Shown: piece by piece, positions 24,478-32,717 of the stretch
How the letters are laid out: every line of letters begins with the position of its first letter
Position numbering within the stretch: the stretch's first letter is position 1
DNA from: Streptomyces sp. TLI_235
GTDB lineage: Bacteria > Actinomycetota > Actinomycetes > Streptomycetales > Streptomycetaceae
Length of the DNA stretch: 64,000 nt
NCBI GenBank assembly: GCA_002300355.1
Contig: NSGV01000001.1
Span: 4,898,001-4,962,000 of the forward strand
Reading direction: 5' to 3'
Translations under genes and position numbers: made by a program
Notes under the pieces: generated by a model
Database searches by the model: none
What the model was told of the DNA's origin: nothing
The model's input: the letters and a program-made list of their open reading frames with translations, nothing else

Positions 24478-25920
24478 ATGGCCGATCAGCGCTACGACGA
24501 GGTGATCGACACCGAGCCGGACGAGGAGGGCTACGCCCGCGGGCTGGGCAGCCGCCAGATCCAGATGATCGCCATCGGCGGCGCGATCGGCACCGGCCTC
24601 TTCCTCGGCGCCGGCACGGCGATCTCCAAGGCCGGCCCCAGCCTGATCCTCAGTTATGCGGTGGCCGGCCTGGTGATCTTCGTCATCATGCGCGCGCTCG
24701 GCGAACTCCTCACCTACCGCCCGGTCTCCGGCAGCTTCTCGGAGTACGCCCGGGAGTTCCTCGGCCCGTTCGCCGGCTTCGTCACCGGCTGGACGTACTG
24801 GCTGTTCTGGGTGGTCACCGGCATGGCCGAGACCACCGCGGCCGCCGTCTACGTGCGGTACTGGGCTCCCGGTGTCCCGCAGTGGGCCAGTGCGCTGGCC
24901 TTCCTGGTGCTGCTCTACGGCGCCAACCTGATCTCGGTGAAGCTCTTCGGCGAGATCGAGTTCTGGTTCTCGATGGTCAAGGTCACCGCCATCCTCGGCA
25001 TGATCCTGATCGGCGTCGGCGTGCTCACCCTCGGCTTCTCCGACGCCGGCGACACCGCCTCGGTCACCCACCTGTGGGCCGACGGCGGCTTCTTCCCCAA
25101 GGGCGTCGGCGCGACCGTGATGACCCTTCAGATCGTCATGTTCGCCTACCTCGGCGTCGAACTGGTCGGTGTCACCGCCGGCGAGAGCGAGGACCCGGCC
25201 CGCACCCTGCCGCGCGCCATCAACACTCTGCCCTGGCGGATCGCGCTGTTCTACATCGGCGCCCTGGTGATCATCCTCTCGCTCGTCCCGTGGCAGGAGT
25301 TCGCGCCTGGCGTCAGCCCGTTCGTCGCCGCGTTCGAGAAGGTCGGCATCCCGGCCGGCGCCTCCGTCATCAACTTCGTGGTGCTCACCGCCGCCCTCTC
25401 CTCCTGCAACTCCGGCATGTACTCCACCGGTCGGATGCTCCGCGACCTCGCGCTGCGCGGCCAGGCGCCCGGCCGGCTCACCGCGCTCAACTCCCGCCGC
25501 ACCCCGGCCGCCGCGATCACCGTCTCCTGCCTGCTCATGGGGGTCGGAGTGGTGCTCAACTACCTCGCCCCGGCGAAGGCCTTCGAGTACGTGACCTCGG
25601 TCGCCACCGTCTGCGGCCTGTGGACCTGGGCGGTCATCCTGGTCGCCCAGATCCGCTACCGCCGCGCCTGGCAGGACGGCCGGCTGCCCGCCCCCACCTT
25701 CAAGGCCCCCGGCGGCAGCTGGCCGAGCCGGCTCGCGCTCGCCTTCCTCGTCCTGGTCGTCGTCCTGATCGGCTTCGACGAGGACGCCCGGATCTCGCTG
25801 TACGTCTTCCCGGTCTGGGCCGCCCTGCTGACCGCCGGCTACCTGGTGCTCGCCCGCATCCGCCCCGAGGCCGTGCAGGGGCATGGCCGCGAGCATCTGG
25901 ACGCGGGCGTCGGACGCTGA
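24478..25920 (+). CDS. Amino acid permease (APC superfamily, AAT family)
   Basis: 480 residues and about 12 hydrophobic helices. This is a proton-coupled amino acid importer of the AAT family (GabP/AnsP/CycA type). The first helix carries the family motif QIQMIAIGGAIGTGLFLGAG. FAYLGVELVGVTAGESEDPARTLPRAIN is the conserved helix 6-7 region. ATG 24478 starts the usual cytosolic leader (EGYARGLGSRQIQ) and follows GAGG. The substrate cannot be fixed. It precedes mec on the same strand by about 110 bases. Confidence 0.9.
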   Translation: MADQRYDEVIDTEPDEEGYARGLGSRQIQMIAIGGAIGTGLFLGAGTAISKAGPSLILSYAVAGLVIFVIMRALGELLTYRPVSGSFSEYAREFLGPFAGFVTGWTYWLFWVVTGMAETTAAAVYVRYWAPGVPQWASALAFLVLLYGANLISVKLFGEIEFWFSMVKVTAILGMILIGVGVLTLGFSDAGDTASVTHLWADGGFFPKGVGATVMTLQIVMFAYLGVELVGVTAGESEDPARTLPRAINTLPWRIALFYIGALVIILSLVPWQEFAPGVSPFVAAFEKVGIPAGASVINFVVLTAALSSCNSGMYSTGRMLRDLALRGQAPGRLTALNSRRTPAAAITVSCLLMGVGVVLNYLAPAKAFEYVTSVATVCGLWTWAVILVAQIRYRRAWQDGRLPAPTFKAPGGSWPSRLALAFLVLVVVLIGFDEDARISLYVFPVWAALLTAGYLVLARIRPEAVQGHGREHLDAGVGR

Positions 25921-26032
25921 CCGCGAGGCGTCCGCCGGGCTGCCCACGAGGCGTCCGCCGGCTGTCCGGCAGTCGAGACGTCGGCCGGTCCCGGGCCCTG
26001 GCCCGGGACCGGCGCTGGCTATCCTGGCCCGC

Positions 26033-26464
26033 ATGCTGACCATCACCCGAGAACTGCGCGACCGCATCGTGGCCCACGCCCGCGCCGACCACCCGGACGA
26101 GGCCTGCGGCGTGGTCGCCGGGCCCGAGGGCAGCGGCCGGCCCGAGCGGTTCGTCCCGATGCTCAACGCGGCCCGCTCGCCCACCTTCTACGAGTTCGAC
26201 TCCGGCGACCTGCTCAAGCTGTACCGCGAGATGGACGACCGCGACGAGGTGCCGGTGATCGTCTACCACTCGCACACCGCCACCGAGGCCTACCCCTCGC
26301 GCACCGACGTCAGCTACGCCTCCGAGCCCGAGGCGCACTACGTGCTGGTCTCCACCGCCGAGGGCAACGGCGAGGACGACCCCTACGAGTTCCGCTCGTT
26401 CCGCATCGTGGACGGTGTGATCACGGAGGAAGACGTGCAGGTCGTGGAGGAGTACCCCGCCTGA
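26033..26464 (+). CDS. mec: JAMM-family metallopeptidase acting on CysO (Mec)
   Basis: 143 residues. In mycobacteria Mec removes the newly made cysteine from the C-terminus of the sulfur carrier CysO. The JAMM zinc site is complete: Glu23 (PDEACGVV), His79, His81, Ser89 and Asp92 in HSHTATEAYPSRTD. ATG 26033 gives a protein that begins directly at the domain. The gene order mec, leader peptide, cysO, cysM indicates the thiocarboxylate-dependent cysteine pathway. Since this CysO ends in GGMK, Mec may also trim the last two residues; that is inference. Confidence 0.9.
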   Translation: MLTITRELRDRIVAHARADHPDEACGVVAGPEGSGRPERFVPMLNAARSPTFYEFDSGDLLKLYREMDDRDEVPVIVYHSHTATEAYPSRTDVSYASEPEAHYVLVSTAEGNGEDDPYEFRSFRIVDGVITEEDVQVVEEYPA

Positions 26465-26602
26465 CCGGCGGCTCCGGCGCCGAACCCGCCGACCGGCCGC
26501 GACCGGCCGGCGATCGGGCACCGTCTCGGCATGGGAAACGAAACCATCCGGATCGCGAGACGTGGATGCCGTAGCGGGGGCGGGAATCTATACGATGAGC
26601 CC

Positions 26603-26719
26603 ATGCGTTCCGTCGATGTGACCAACCAGGCCCCAGGCATCCGCCTCGTGGCGCGCCTGCACGTCGACCTGTGCCGGCTCGCCAGCGCGATCTGTCCCGG
26701 TACCGCCGACGCCCACTGA
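26603..26719 (+). CDS. Leader peptide of sulfur/cysteine genes (attenuator uORF)
   Basis: 38-residue peptide with the motif LVARLHVDLCRLASAIC, matching the small actinobacterial leader peptides that precede sulfur-assimilation and cysteine genes (annotated 'putative leader peptide'). It contains two Cys codons late in the frame. It lies in a gap between mec (stop 26464) and cysO (start 26814). The likely model is that scarce Cys-tRNA stalls the ribosome at the Cys codons and changes folding of the following RNA. The function is known for the family; regulation of this operon is inference. Confidence 0.72.
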   Translation: MRSVDVTNQAPGIRLVARLHVDLCRLASAICPGTADAH

Positions 26720-26813
26720 CTCGGCACCGCCAGCCCGCCCCGGCCGCCCCGGGGCCCACCCCTGCCGCGCCGCGTGCGGCGGCCCACCCGACCCACTCCA
26801 CAGGAGCGCAGCC
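26720..26813 (+). promoter_or_regulatory. Candidate attenuator between leader peptide and cysO
   Basis: The 94-base spacer after the leader peptide is highly GC-rich. It contains a CGCCGC-GT-GCGGCG hairpin (26768-26781) and further complementary GGCC/CCGG runs that could compete. cysO has an AGGAG ribosome site near its end. Attenuation is an inference from layout. Confidence 0.35.
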
Positions 26814-27092
26814 ATGGCCATCGAGGTCCGCATCCCGACCATCCTCCGCCCGTACACCGACGGCGCCAAGGCCGTCGAAGGTACCGGCAACAACCTCGGC
26901 GAGCTGTTCCAGGACCTCGACAGCCGCCACCCCGGCATCGCCGAGCGCCTTCTCGACGCCGGCGAGCTGCGCCGCTTCGTGAACGTCTACCTGAACGACG
27001 AGGACGTCCGCTTCCTCGAGGGCATCAGCACCGCCGTCGCCGACGGCGACAGCGTCACCATCCTCCCCGCCGTCGCCGGCGGCATGAAGTAA
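26814..27092 (+). CDS. cysO: Sulfur-carrier protein CysO (MoaD/ThiS-like)
   Basis: 92-residue ubiquitin-like protein, whose C-terminal Gly is converted to a thiocarboxylate that donates sulfur for cysteine synthesis by CysM. The core resembles the mycobacterial CysO: VRIPTILRPYTDGAKAVEG, RFVNVYLNDEDVRFLEG and DGDSVTILPAVAGG. Unlike mycobacterial CysO, the last residues are G89-G90-M91-K92, so the GG is not terminal and must be exposed by removal of Met-Lys. The stop TAA shares one base with the cysM ATG (TAATG), giving tight coupling. Confidence 0.92.
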   Translation: MAIEVRIPTILRPYTDGAKAVEGTGNNLGELFQDLDSRHPGIAERLLDAGELRRFVNVYLNDEDVRFLEGISTAVADGDSVTILPAVAGGMK

Positions 27093-28060
27093 TGCGCTAC
27101 GACAGCCCCCTGGAGGCCGTCGGCAACACCCCGCTGGTACGGCTGCCGCACATGTCGGCAGCCGTGCCCGGCAACGCCGACGGCCTGGTGAGCCTGTGGG
27201 CCAAGCTGGAGGATCGCAACCCCACCGGCTCGATCAAGGACCGCCCGGCCCTGCACATGATCGAGCGCGCCGAGGCCGACGGCAGGCTCACCCCGGGCTG
27301 CACCATCCTCGAGCCCACCAGCGGCAACACCGGCATCTCCCTCGCCATGGCGGCCAAGCTCAAGGGCTACCGCATGGTGTGCGTCATGCCGGAGAACACC
27401 AGCGAGGAGCGGCGCGAGCTGCTCCGCATGTGGGGCGCCGAGATCATCCCCTCGCCGGCCGCCGGCGGCTCCAACACCGCCGTGCGGATCGCCAAGGAGA
27501 TCGCCGCCGAGCACCCCGACTGGGTCATGCTCTACCAGTACGGCAACCCCGACAACGCCGGCGCGCACTACGCCGGCACCGGCCCCGAGATCCTCGCCGA
27601 CCTGCCGACCGTCACCCACTTCGTGGCCGGCCTCGGCACCACCGGCACCCTGATGGGCGTCGGCCGCTACCTGCGCGAGAAGGTCCCCGGCGTGCAGATC
27701 GTCGCCGCCGAGCCCCGCTACGACGACCTCGTCTACGGCCTGCGCAACCTCGACGAGGGCTTCGTCCCCGAGCTCTACGACGCCAAGGTGCTCACCACCC
27801 GCTTCAGCGTCGGCTCCGCGGACGCCGTCCGACGCACCCGCGAGCTGCTCCAGCACGAGGGCATCTTCGCCGGCGTCTCCACCGGCGCCATCCTGCACGC
27901 CGCGATCGGCGTCGCCCGCAAGGCCGCCAAGGCCGGCGAACGGGCCGACGTGGTCTTCGTCGTCGCCGACGGCGGCTGGAAGTACCTGTCCACCGGCATT
28001 TACACCGCCGAGTCGACCGAGGCCGCGGTCGAGGCGCTGCAGGGCCAGCTCTGGGCCTGA
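27092..28060 (+). CDS. cysM: CysO-thiocarboxylate-dependent cysteine synthase (CysM)
   Basis: 322 residues, PLP-dependent fold type II. It makes CysO-bound cysteine from O-phosphoserine (M. tuberculosis CysM) and thiocarboxylated CysO. Lys49 in NPTGSIKDR is the Schiff-base lysine; PTSGNTG holds the substrate carboxylate, and GLGTTGTLMG binds the PLP phosphate. ATG 27092 overlaps the cysO stop. With mec and cysO it completes the pathway. A 17-pair terminator follows immediately. Confidence 0.93.
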   Translation: MRYDSPLEAVGNTPLVRLPHMSAAVPGNADGLVSLWAKLEDRNPTGSIKDRPALHMIERAEADGRLTPGCTILEPTSGNTGISLAMAAKLKGYRMVCVMPENTSEERRELLRMWGAEIIPSPAAGGSNTAVRIAKEIAAEHPDWVMLYQYGNPDNAGAHYAGTGPEILADLPTVTHFVAGLGTTGTLMGVGRYLREKVPGVQIVAAEPRYDDLVYGLRNLDEGFVPELYDAKVLTTRFSVGSADAVRRTRELLQHEGIFAGVSTGAILHAAIGVARKAAKAGERADVVFVVADGGWKYLSTGIYTAESTEAAVEALQGQLWA

Positions 28061-28065
28061 CACCC

Positions 28066-28102
28066 CGAGGGTGCGGCACCCGCCACGGGTGCCGCACCCT
28101 CG
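28066..28102 (+). terminator. Strong terminator after cysM
   Basis: Perfect 17-pair stem (28066-28082 with 28086-28102) and a CCA loop, five bases after the cysM stop. It closes the mec-cysO-cysM unit. Confidence 0.88.
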
Positions 28103-28332
28103 CCGTACCCGCGCCCGGCCCTCCGCGGCCGCACCCTCTCCGACCCGCCGCGCCCCCTTCGACGCCCGCCACCCGACCCGGCCCGTTCTGGTGATTCCAG
28201 CCACAGCCCGGCACGGAGACGGGGGCAAAGTGCCGCCCGGCCCTTACTCTCGACAACGCGAAGGGGCACCGCTACCGAGAGGTAGTGCCGCGCCGGCGTG
28301 GACCATGACCCATCGGGGCGGAGGGGCTCGGC

Positions 28333-29082
28333 ATGAAACTGACCGTGGTGGGGTGCTCGGGGAGCTTCCCGTCCGCCGACTCGCCCTGCTCCAGCTACCT
28401 CGTCGAGGCCGACGGATACCGCCTGGTCGTCGACCTCGGCAACGGCGCCCTCGGCGCGCTGCAGAAGTACACCGGCCTCTACGACGTCGACGCCGTCCTG
28501 CTCAGCCACCTGCACGCCGACCACTGCATCGACCTCTGCGCCTACTGGGTCGCCCGCAACTACCGGATCGAGGGCTGCCCCGCGCCCCTCCCCGTCTACG
28601 GACCGCACGGCACTGCCGAACGCCTCGCCCGCGCCTACGACATGCCGGAGGAACCCGGCATGAAGGAGGTCTTCGACTTCCGCCCGCTCGGCAACCGCAG
28701 CTTCGACCTCGGCCCGCTGCGCATCACCAGCGCCCAGGTCAACCACCTGGACACCGAGGCCTACGGCTTCCGGATCGAGCACGGCGGAGCCTCCCTCGCC
28801 TACTCCGGCGACACCGGCGAGTGCGCCGACCTGGTCGACCTCGCCCGCGACACCGACCTGTTCCTCTGCGAGGCCGCCTACACCGACGGCAAGGAGACCT
28901 TCCAGGCCATCCACCTCAACGGACGCGAGGCCGGCGAGCACGCTGCCGCCGCCGGCACCGGCCGCCTCGTGCTCACCCACATCCCGCCGTGGACCGACGC
29001 CGAGCAGAACCGCCGCGACGCCGCCGAGGCCTTCACCGGCCCCGTCGAACTCGCCGCCCCCGGTGCCGTCTGGGAGCTCTGA
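28333..29082 (+). CDS. MBL-fold hydrolase (Rv1339-like)
   Basis: 249 residues of the metallo-beta-lactamase fold. The metal motif H59-L-H61-A-D63-H64 is complete, with later ligands in VNHLD, YSGDTGE and LTHIPP. It is close to M. tuberculosis Rv1339, reported as an atypical cyclic-nucleotide phosphodiesterase, and to RNase Z-like proteins. The gene lies between cysM and rph in mycobacteria too. In mycobacteria a rhomboid gene and murI sit in between; neither is present here. The enzyme type is clear; the substrate is inferred from the relative. Confidence 0.85.
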   Translation: MKLTVVGCSGSFPSADSPCSSYLVEADGYRLVVDLGNGALGALQKYTGLYDVDAVLLSHLHADHCIDLCAYWVARNYRIEGCPAPLPVYGPHGTAERLARAYDMPEEPGMKEVFDFRPLGNRSFDLGPLRITSAQVNHLDTEAYGFRIEHGGASLAYSGDTGECADLVDLARDTDLFLCEAAYTDGKETFQAIHLNGREAGEHAAAAGTGRLVLTHIPPWTDAEQNRRDAAEAFTGPVELAAPGAVWEL

Positions 29083-29088
29083 CCCGGC

Positions 29089-29994
29089 TCACACCCGGGT
29101 CAGCCACCGCCCGTACCGCGGCTCCGCGCCCGACACCGCCGCCCGGTACAGCTCCGCCACCCGCGCCGTCACCGCGCCGGGCGCCGCCGCCAGCTCCCGG
29201 TCGTCCAGCGAACCCACCGGCACGATCCCCGCCGCCGTCCCGCACACGAACACCTCGTCCGCCGCGTACAGGTCCGAGCGCAGCAGCCGCTCCACCCGCA
29301 CCTCGACCCCCAGGTCCCAGGCCAGTGCCAGCACGGTGTCCTGGGTGATCCCCTCCAGCGCCCCCGCCGCCACCGGCGGCGTCCGCAGCACCCCGTCCCG
29401 CACCGCGAACACGTTCTCCGCACTGCACTCGCTCACCGAACCGTCCGAGGCCAGCAGCAGCGCCTCGTCGTACCCGGCGTCCGTCGCCTCCCGCCGCGCC
29501 AGCACCGAATTCAGGTACGGGCCGGTCGCCTTGGCCGCCGGCGGCACACTGTTCGGATCCGTCCGCCGCCAGCTGCTGGTCTTCAGCCGCAGTGGACGCC
29601 CCGGCGCCTGCTCCGGCCACTCCCAGGACGCGATCACCGTCCGCGTCCCGGCACCCCGCATGTCCAGGCCCATCGCGCCGTCCCCCAGGAACGCGAAGTG
29701 CCGTACGTAGCAGGCGCCCTGACCGTTCGCCCGGAGCAGCTCCACCGTGCCCTTCGCCAACTCCTCGACGCCGTACGGCAACGGCATCCGCAGCATGTGC
29801 GAGCTGCGCACCAGCCGGCGCAGGTGGTCCTCCAGCCGGAACACCGCAGGCCCCTCCGCCGTCCCGAACACCCGGGTGCCCTCCAGCACTCCCGTTCCGT
29901 AGTGCAGGCCGTGCGTCAGCACGTGCACCCGCGCCTCGTGCCAGGGCACCAGCGCGCCGTCGAACCAGATCGTCGAAGCCTCCGTCGTCACCAT
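29089..29994 (-). CDS. Class IV aminotransferase (branched-chain/D-amino acid type)
   Basis: 301 residues of the PLP fold type IV family, which includes IlvE, D-amino acid aminotransferase and 4-amino-4-deoxychorismate lyase. Visible features are the N-terminal HGLHYGTGVLEGTRVF, the PLP lysine in AAKATGPYLNSVLA, EALLLASDGSVSECSAENVFAV, and GITQDTVLALAWDLGV. Overall it looks IlvE-like. ATG 29994 has AGGA eight bases before. It is convergent with the MBL gene and divergent from the LuxR-type regulator. Substrate not resolved. Confidence 0.85.
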   Translation of the reverse strand: MVTTEASTIWFDGALVPWHEARVHVLTHGLHYGTGVLEGTRVFGTAEGPAVFRLEDHLRRLVRSSHMLRMPLPYGVEELAKGTVELLRANGQGACYVRHFAFLGDGAMGLDMRGAGTRTVIASWEWPEQAPGRPLRLKTSSWRRTDPNSVPPAAKATGPYLNSVLARREATDAGYDEALLLASDGSVSECSAENVFAVRDGVLRTPPVAAGALEGITQDTVLALAWDLGVEVRVERLLRSDLYAADEVFVCGTAAGIVPVGSLDDRELAAAPGAVTARVAELYRAAVSGAEPRYGRWLTRV

Positions 29995-30133
29995 GCCGCC
30001 ATCCTGGCGCCCCGACACCCCCGCGCCACCGCCCCCGCGGGCGCCTGAACCGGCCATGGCCGGGACCGGAGCCGCCGTCCCGGATGGTGGAATTCACGGT
30101 TCGCCCACCGACCGGGTGGCTATCGTCCCCGCC

Positions 30134-31090
30134 GTGGAGCACAGCACCGCCCTCTACCGCCGCCTGCGCACCGACCCGAGCCGCCCGCTGCCCGACCTGC
30201 GCGTTGAACTCGGCTGGGAAGAAACCGAGTTCGACGCGGCGGTCGGCGAACTCAGACAGCTCGGACTGCTCCGTCCCACCGCCGACCCCGGCAGCGGACT
30301 GACCGCGGTCTCCGTCGCCACCGCCGTCCGCCATCTCCTCGCCGACGCCGACGGACACCTCGCCGAACTCTTCACCGCCGTCCGCCGCACCCGCGACACC
30401 GTCGAAGAACTCCACAGCCGCTACCTGCCCGCGCAGAGCGACACCGCCGACAGCGGCACCCACCACCTCGTCCACGGCGCCGACCGCATCGCCGCCCTCC
30501 TCGAGGACGCCGCCCACAGCGCCCGCACCGAGGTCCTGTCGCTGCGCCGCGGCCAGGACCACTCCCGCACCGCCCTCGACGGCAAACTCGCCCGCGAACG
30601 CATCGCGCTCGCCCACGGCGTCCGGCTGCGCACCGTCTACCCGGCGGCGGCCCTGCACCACCCGGAGGTGCTCGACCACGTGCAGCGGCTCACCGCCGCG
30701 GGGGCCGGCATCCGGGTCGCGCACACCCTCCCGCTGTGGCTGATCACGGTGGACCGCACGATGGCGGTGCTGCCCGCGCCCGGCGGGGCGCCCGACACCG
30801 CGCTCGTCGTCCGGGACGAGGCCGTGCTGGCGGTGGTCCGCGAGCTCTTCGAGTACTTCTGGACGGCGGCCTGGGTGCCGCCGGACCTGCTGGGCCGCCC
30901 GGTTCCCGACGACCGTCACCGCGAGGTGCTCCGGCTGCTCGCCGCCGGACTGACCGACCAGGCGATCGCCAGGAAGCTTGAGATCTCCGAGCGCACCGTG
31001 CGACGCCTGGTCTCCGACCTCACCACCGACCTCGGCGCCCAGAGCCGCTTCCAGGCCGGGGTGCACGCCGCCCGCCTGGGCTGGATCTAG
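30134..31090 (+). CDS. LuxR-type HTH regulator with TrmB-like N-terminus
   Basis: About 318 residues. The C-terminal ~60 residues (RHREVLRLLAAGLTDQAIARKLEISERTVRRLVSDLTTDLG) form a LuxR/GerE helix-turn-helix. The N-terminus looks like a winged-helix (LYRRLRTDPSRPLPDLRVELGWEETEFDAAV) and the middle a phospholipase-D-like sensor region (DRIAALLEDAAHSARTEVLSLRRG). This is a common Streptomyces architecture. GTG 30134 is used; ATG 30056 is an alternative. Its TAG stop shares four bases with the convergent SRPBCC gene. Confidence 0.8.
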   Translation: MEHSTALYRRLRTDPSRPLPDLRVELGWEETEFDAAVGELRQLGLLRPTADPGSGLTAVSVATAVRHLLADADGHLAELFTAVRRTRDTVEELHSRYLPAQSDTADSGTHHLVHGADRIAALLEDAAHSARTEVLSLRRGQDHSRTALDGKLARERIALAHGVRLRTVYPAAALHHPEVLDHVQRLTAAGAGIRVAHTLPLWLITVDRTMAVLPAPGGAPDTALVVRDEAVLAVVRELFEYFWTAAWVPPDLLGRPVPDDRHREVLRLLAAGLTDQAIARKLEISERTVRRLVSDLTTDLGAQSRFQAGVHAARLGWI

Positions 31091-31554
31091 CGGCTCCCGT
31101 CCACCCGCTGCTGCAGGCGGGCCAGCGCCAGCCGCGGCTCGCGGCGGGTGCCCAGCGGGACGAGTGCCGCCTTGCCCGGCACCCGGACGCCGCCGGTCAG
31201 CGCGACCCGGGTGGCACCGGCCCCGTCGGCGACGGCCGCCATCCCGACGATCAGGAACCGGCTCTGCAGCCAGCACCAGCCCGGTCGGATCACCCCGTCG
31301 AACCGGGCCCGCATCCCGTACCGGCTGCGCGCCAGGGCCGCCACCCGGTCGCCGTCCCGGCGGAGCACGCGCAGGCTCCTCATGTCCGGCTGGAAGCGGC
31401 CGAACTCGCCCTCAAGGTCGCCCATGACCGCCCACACCCGGTCGAACGGCGCGTCGACCACGCCCTCGGTGACGCGGGCGCCGCGGATCCCCGCGGCCAT
31501 CACGTGCAGCCGCCGCACCGGGTCCAGCGGGGCGGTCGGGTCGTCCGTCGTCAT
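31087..31554 (-). CDS. SRPBCC (polyketide cyclase/dehydrase-like) family protein
   Basis: 155 residues with the START/Bet v 1-like layout: VVDAPFDRVWAVMGDLEGEFGRFQPDMRSLRVL, then beta strands around RFDGVIRPGWCWLQSRFLIVGMAAV. Members bind hydrophobic ligands or act as cyclases. The start is ATG 31554, which overlaps the stop of the ECF sigma gene (ATGA). It is the last gene of a three-gene operon and probably part of the regulon or control of that sigma factor; this is inference. Confidence 0.78.
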   Translation of the reverse strand: MTTDDPTAPLDPVRRLHVMAAGIRGARVTEGVVDAPFDRVWAVMGDLEGEFGRFQPDMRSLRVLRRDGDRVAALARSRYGMRARFDGVIRPGWCWLQSRFLIVGMAAVADGAGATRVALTGGVRVPGKAALVPLGTRREPRLALARLQQRVDGSR

Positions 31555-32075
31555 GCCGTCCACATCCTTCGGAATACGGTCCGGGCGCGGTGCAGCCTGG
31601 ACTTCACGGTGCCCTCGGGGATGCCGAGCAGACCGGCGGCGGCCCGCTCGTCCAGGCCCTCGACGTCGCGCAGCAGCAGGACGGCCCGGTGCTCGGGGGT
31701 GAGCCGGCCCAGCACGTCCCGGATGTCCGCGGCGAGCTGGGCGTCCCCGGGGGAGGGCAGGGCGGTGAGTTCTGCGGGGGTGTCGCGGCCGTCCCGGCGG
31801 GCCACCCGCACCGCTTCGCGGACGGCCAGCACCCGGACCCAGCCGTAGAGCGCGTCCACGTCCCGCAGCGAGCGCAGGCCCCGGAAGACGGCGGTGAGCG
31901 TCTCCTGCACCGCGTCCTGGCGGCCGGCCGCGGCGGCGGGCCCGCAGATCCGTCCGCAGATCCGCCCGACGTGGGGCGTGAGGTGGTCGAGCAGGTCGCT
32001 CATCGCGAGGGTGTCCCCGCGCCGGGCGGCGCGGGCCAGCGCCACGCCGCGCGAGCGCTCGTCGGGATCAGCCAC
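31551..32075 (-). CDS. ECF (extracytoplasmic-function) RNA polymerase sigma factor
   Basis: 174 residues. Region 2 resembles GRQDAVQETLTAVFRGLRSLRDVDALYGWVRVLAVREAVRVARR and region 4 LTPEHRAVLLLRDVEGLDERAAAGLLGIPEGTVKSRLHRAR, both characteristic of ECF sigma factors. The GTG start at 32075 lies inside the end of the upstream DUF3995 gene (8-base overlap), and its stop overlaps the SRPBCC start, so all three are coupled. No classical zinc-binding anti-sigma gene is present; the small membrane protein upstream is a candidate regulator. Confidence 0.9.
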   Translation of the reverse strand: MADPDERSRGVALARAARRGDTLAMSDLLDHLTPHVGRICGRICGPAAAAGRQDAVQETLTAVFRGLRSLRDVDALYGWVRVLAVREAVRVARRDGRDTPAELTALPSPGDAQLAADIRDVLGRLTPEHRAVLLLRDVEGLDERAAAGLLGIPEGTVKSRLHRARTVFRRMWTA

Positions 32076-32538
32076 GGCGGAAGTCTCGCACCGGCCGGAG
32101 CGCTCCGATCCCGGCGGTCCGGGCCGCCGCCGCGCCGAAGCCGAGGCAGAGCGGCGTGTAGAGCACCAGGTTGAGCAGGTGGAAGGTGCTGCCGGGGTCC
32201 GTGCCGAGGCCACAGGCCCACACCAGTCCGGCCGCTCCGCGGAGCAGCAGCCCGGCCGCCACGGCGGCGGTGGCCAGCCGGCAGAGCCGGGCGGTGCGGG
32301 GACCGCCGCGGCCGTGCGCGCGGGCCAGCACCGCGGCCGCGGCGGCGAGCAGCAGCGCGGCGAGCGGCAGCACCACGGGCGGCGTGAACGGGACGTCGGC
32401 GTTGAGGACGGCCTGCGAGAGCGCCCGGCCGTCGGTGGCGGGCCAGGTGCGGCCGGTGGCCCAGTACACGTGGAGTGCGGCGTCGGCGGCCAGCAGTCCG
32501 GCCACCGCCGTTCCGGTGCGCTGCGCGGTGCGGTCCAC
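32068..32538 (-). CDS. DUF3995 family membrane protein
   Basis: 156 residues with about four hydrophobic segments (AAVAGLLAADAALHVYWATG, LPLAALLLAAAAAVLA, LATAAVAAGLLLRGAAGLVWACG, LVLYTPLCLGFGAAAA). DUF3995 proteins are small polytopic membrane proteins of unknown function. GTG 32538 follows GAGGGGG. Its last codons overlap the ECF sigma start, so it is the first gene of the operon, in the position where a membrane anti-sigma factor is often found. That role is only inferred from position. Confidence 0.75.
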   Translation of the reverse strand: MDRTAQRTGTAVAGLLAADAALHVYWATGRTWPATDGRALSQAVLNADVPFTPPVVLPLAALLLAAAAAVLARAHGRGGPRTARLCRLATAAVAAGLLLRGAAGLVWACGLGTDPGSTFHLLNLVLYTPLCLGFGAAAARTAGIGALRPVRDFRRG

Positions 32539-32671
32539 GGATTCCCCCTCGCTTCGGTCGGCCGGGTCGGCCGGGCGGCGCCGTCCCGTCGACGGGCCGT
32601 CACCGCACAAAGAGGAGCGGACCGGGCCGGACGTTCCCTGTGTCCTGCCTCACACCGGCCGGGACGTGGCG

Positions 32672-32706
32672 ACGGACCCCGCCCTGAGCAGCGGGGCGGG
32701 GTCCGT
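32672..32706 (-). terminator. Terminator between nagE2 and the DUF3995 operon
   Basis: 13-pair stem (32672-32684 with 32694-32706), nine-base loop, 12 bases beyond the nagE2 stop. Confidence 0.75.
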
Positions 32707-32717
32707 ACGGGGGGGCG

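Noticed and set aside
24397..26184. 595-residue minus-strand frame opposite the amino acid permease
   Set aside because: Composition (Gly/Asp/Glu/Arg/His) mirrors the opposite strand of a membrane protein gene.
29033..31276. 747-residue minus-strand frame across the aminotransferase and LuxR genes
   Set aside because: It crosses two well-supported genes in the wrong frame and has no domain; it is an artefact of high GC content.
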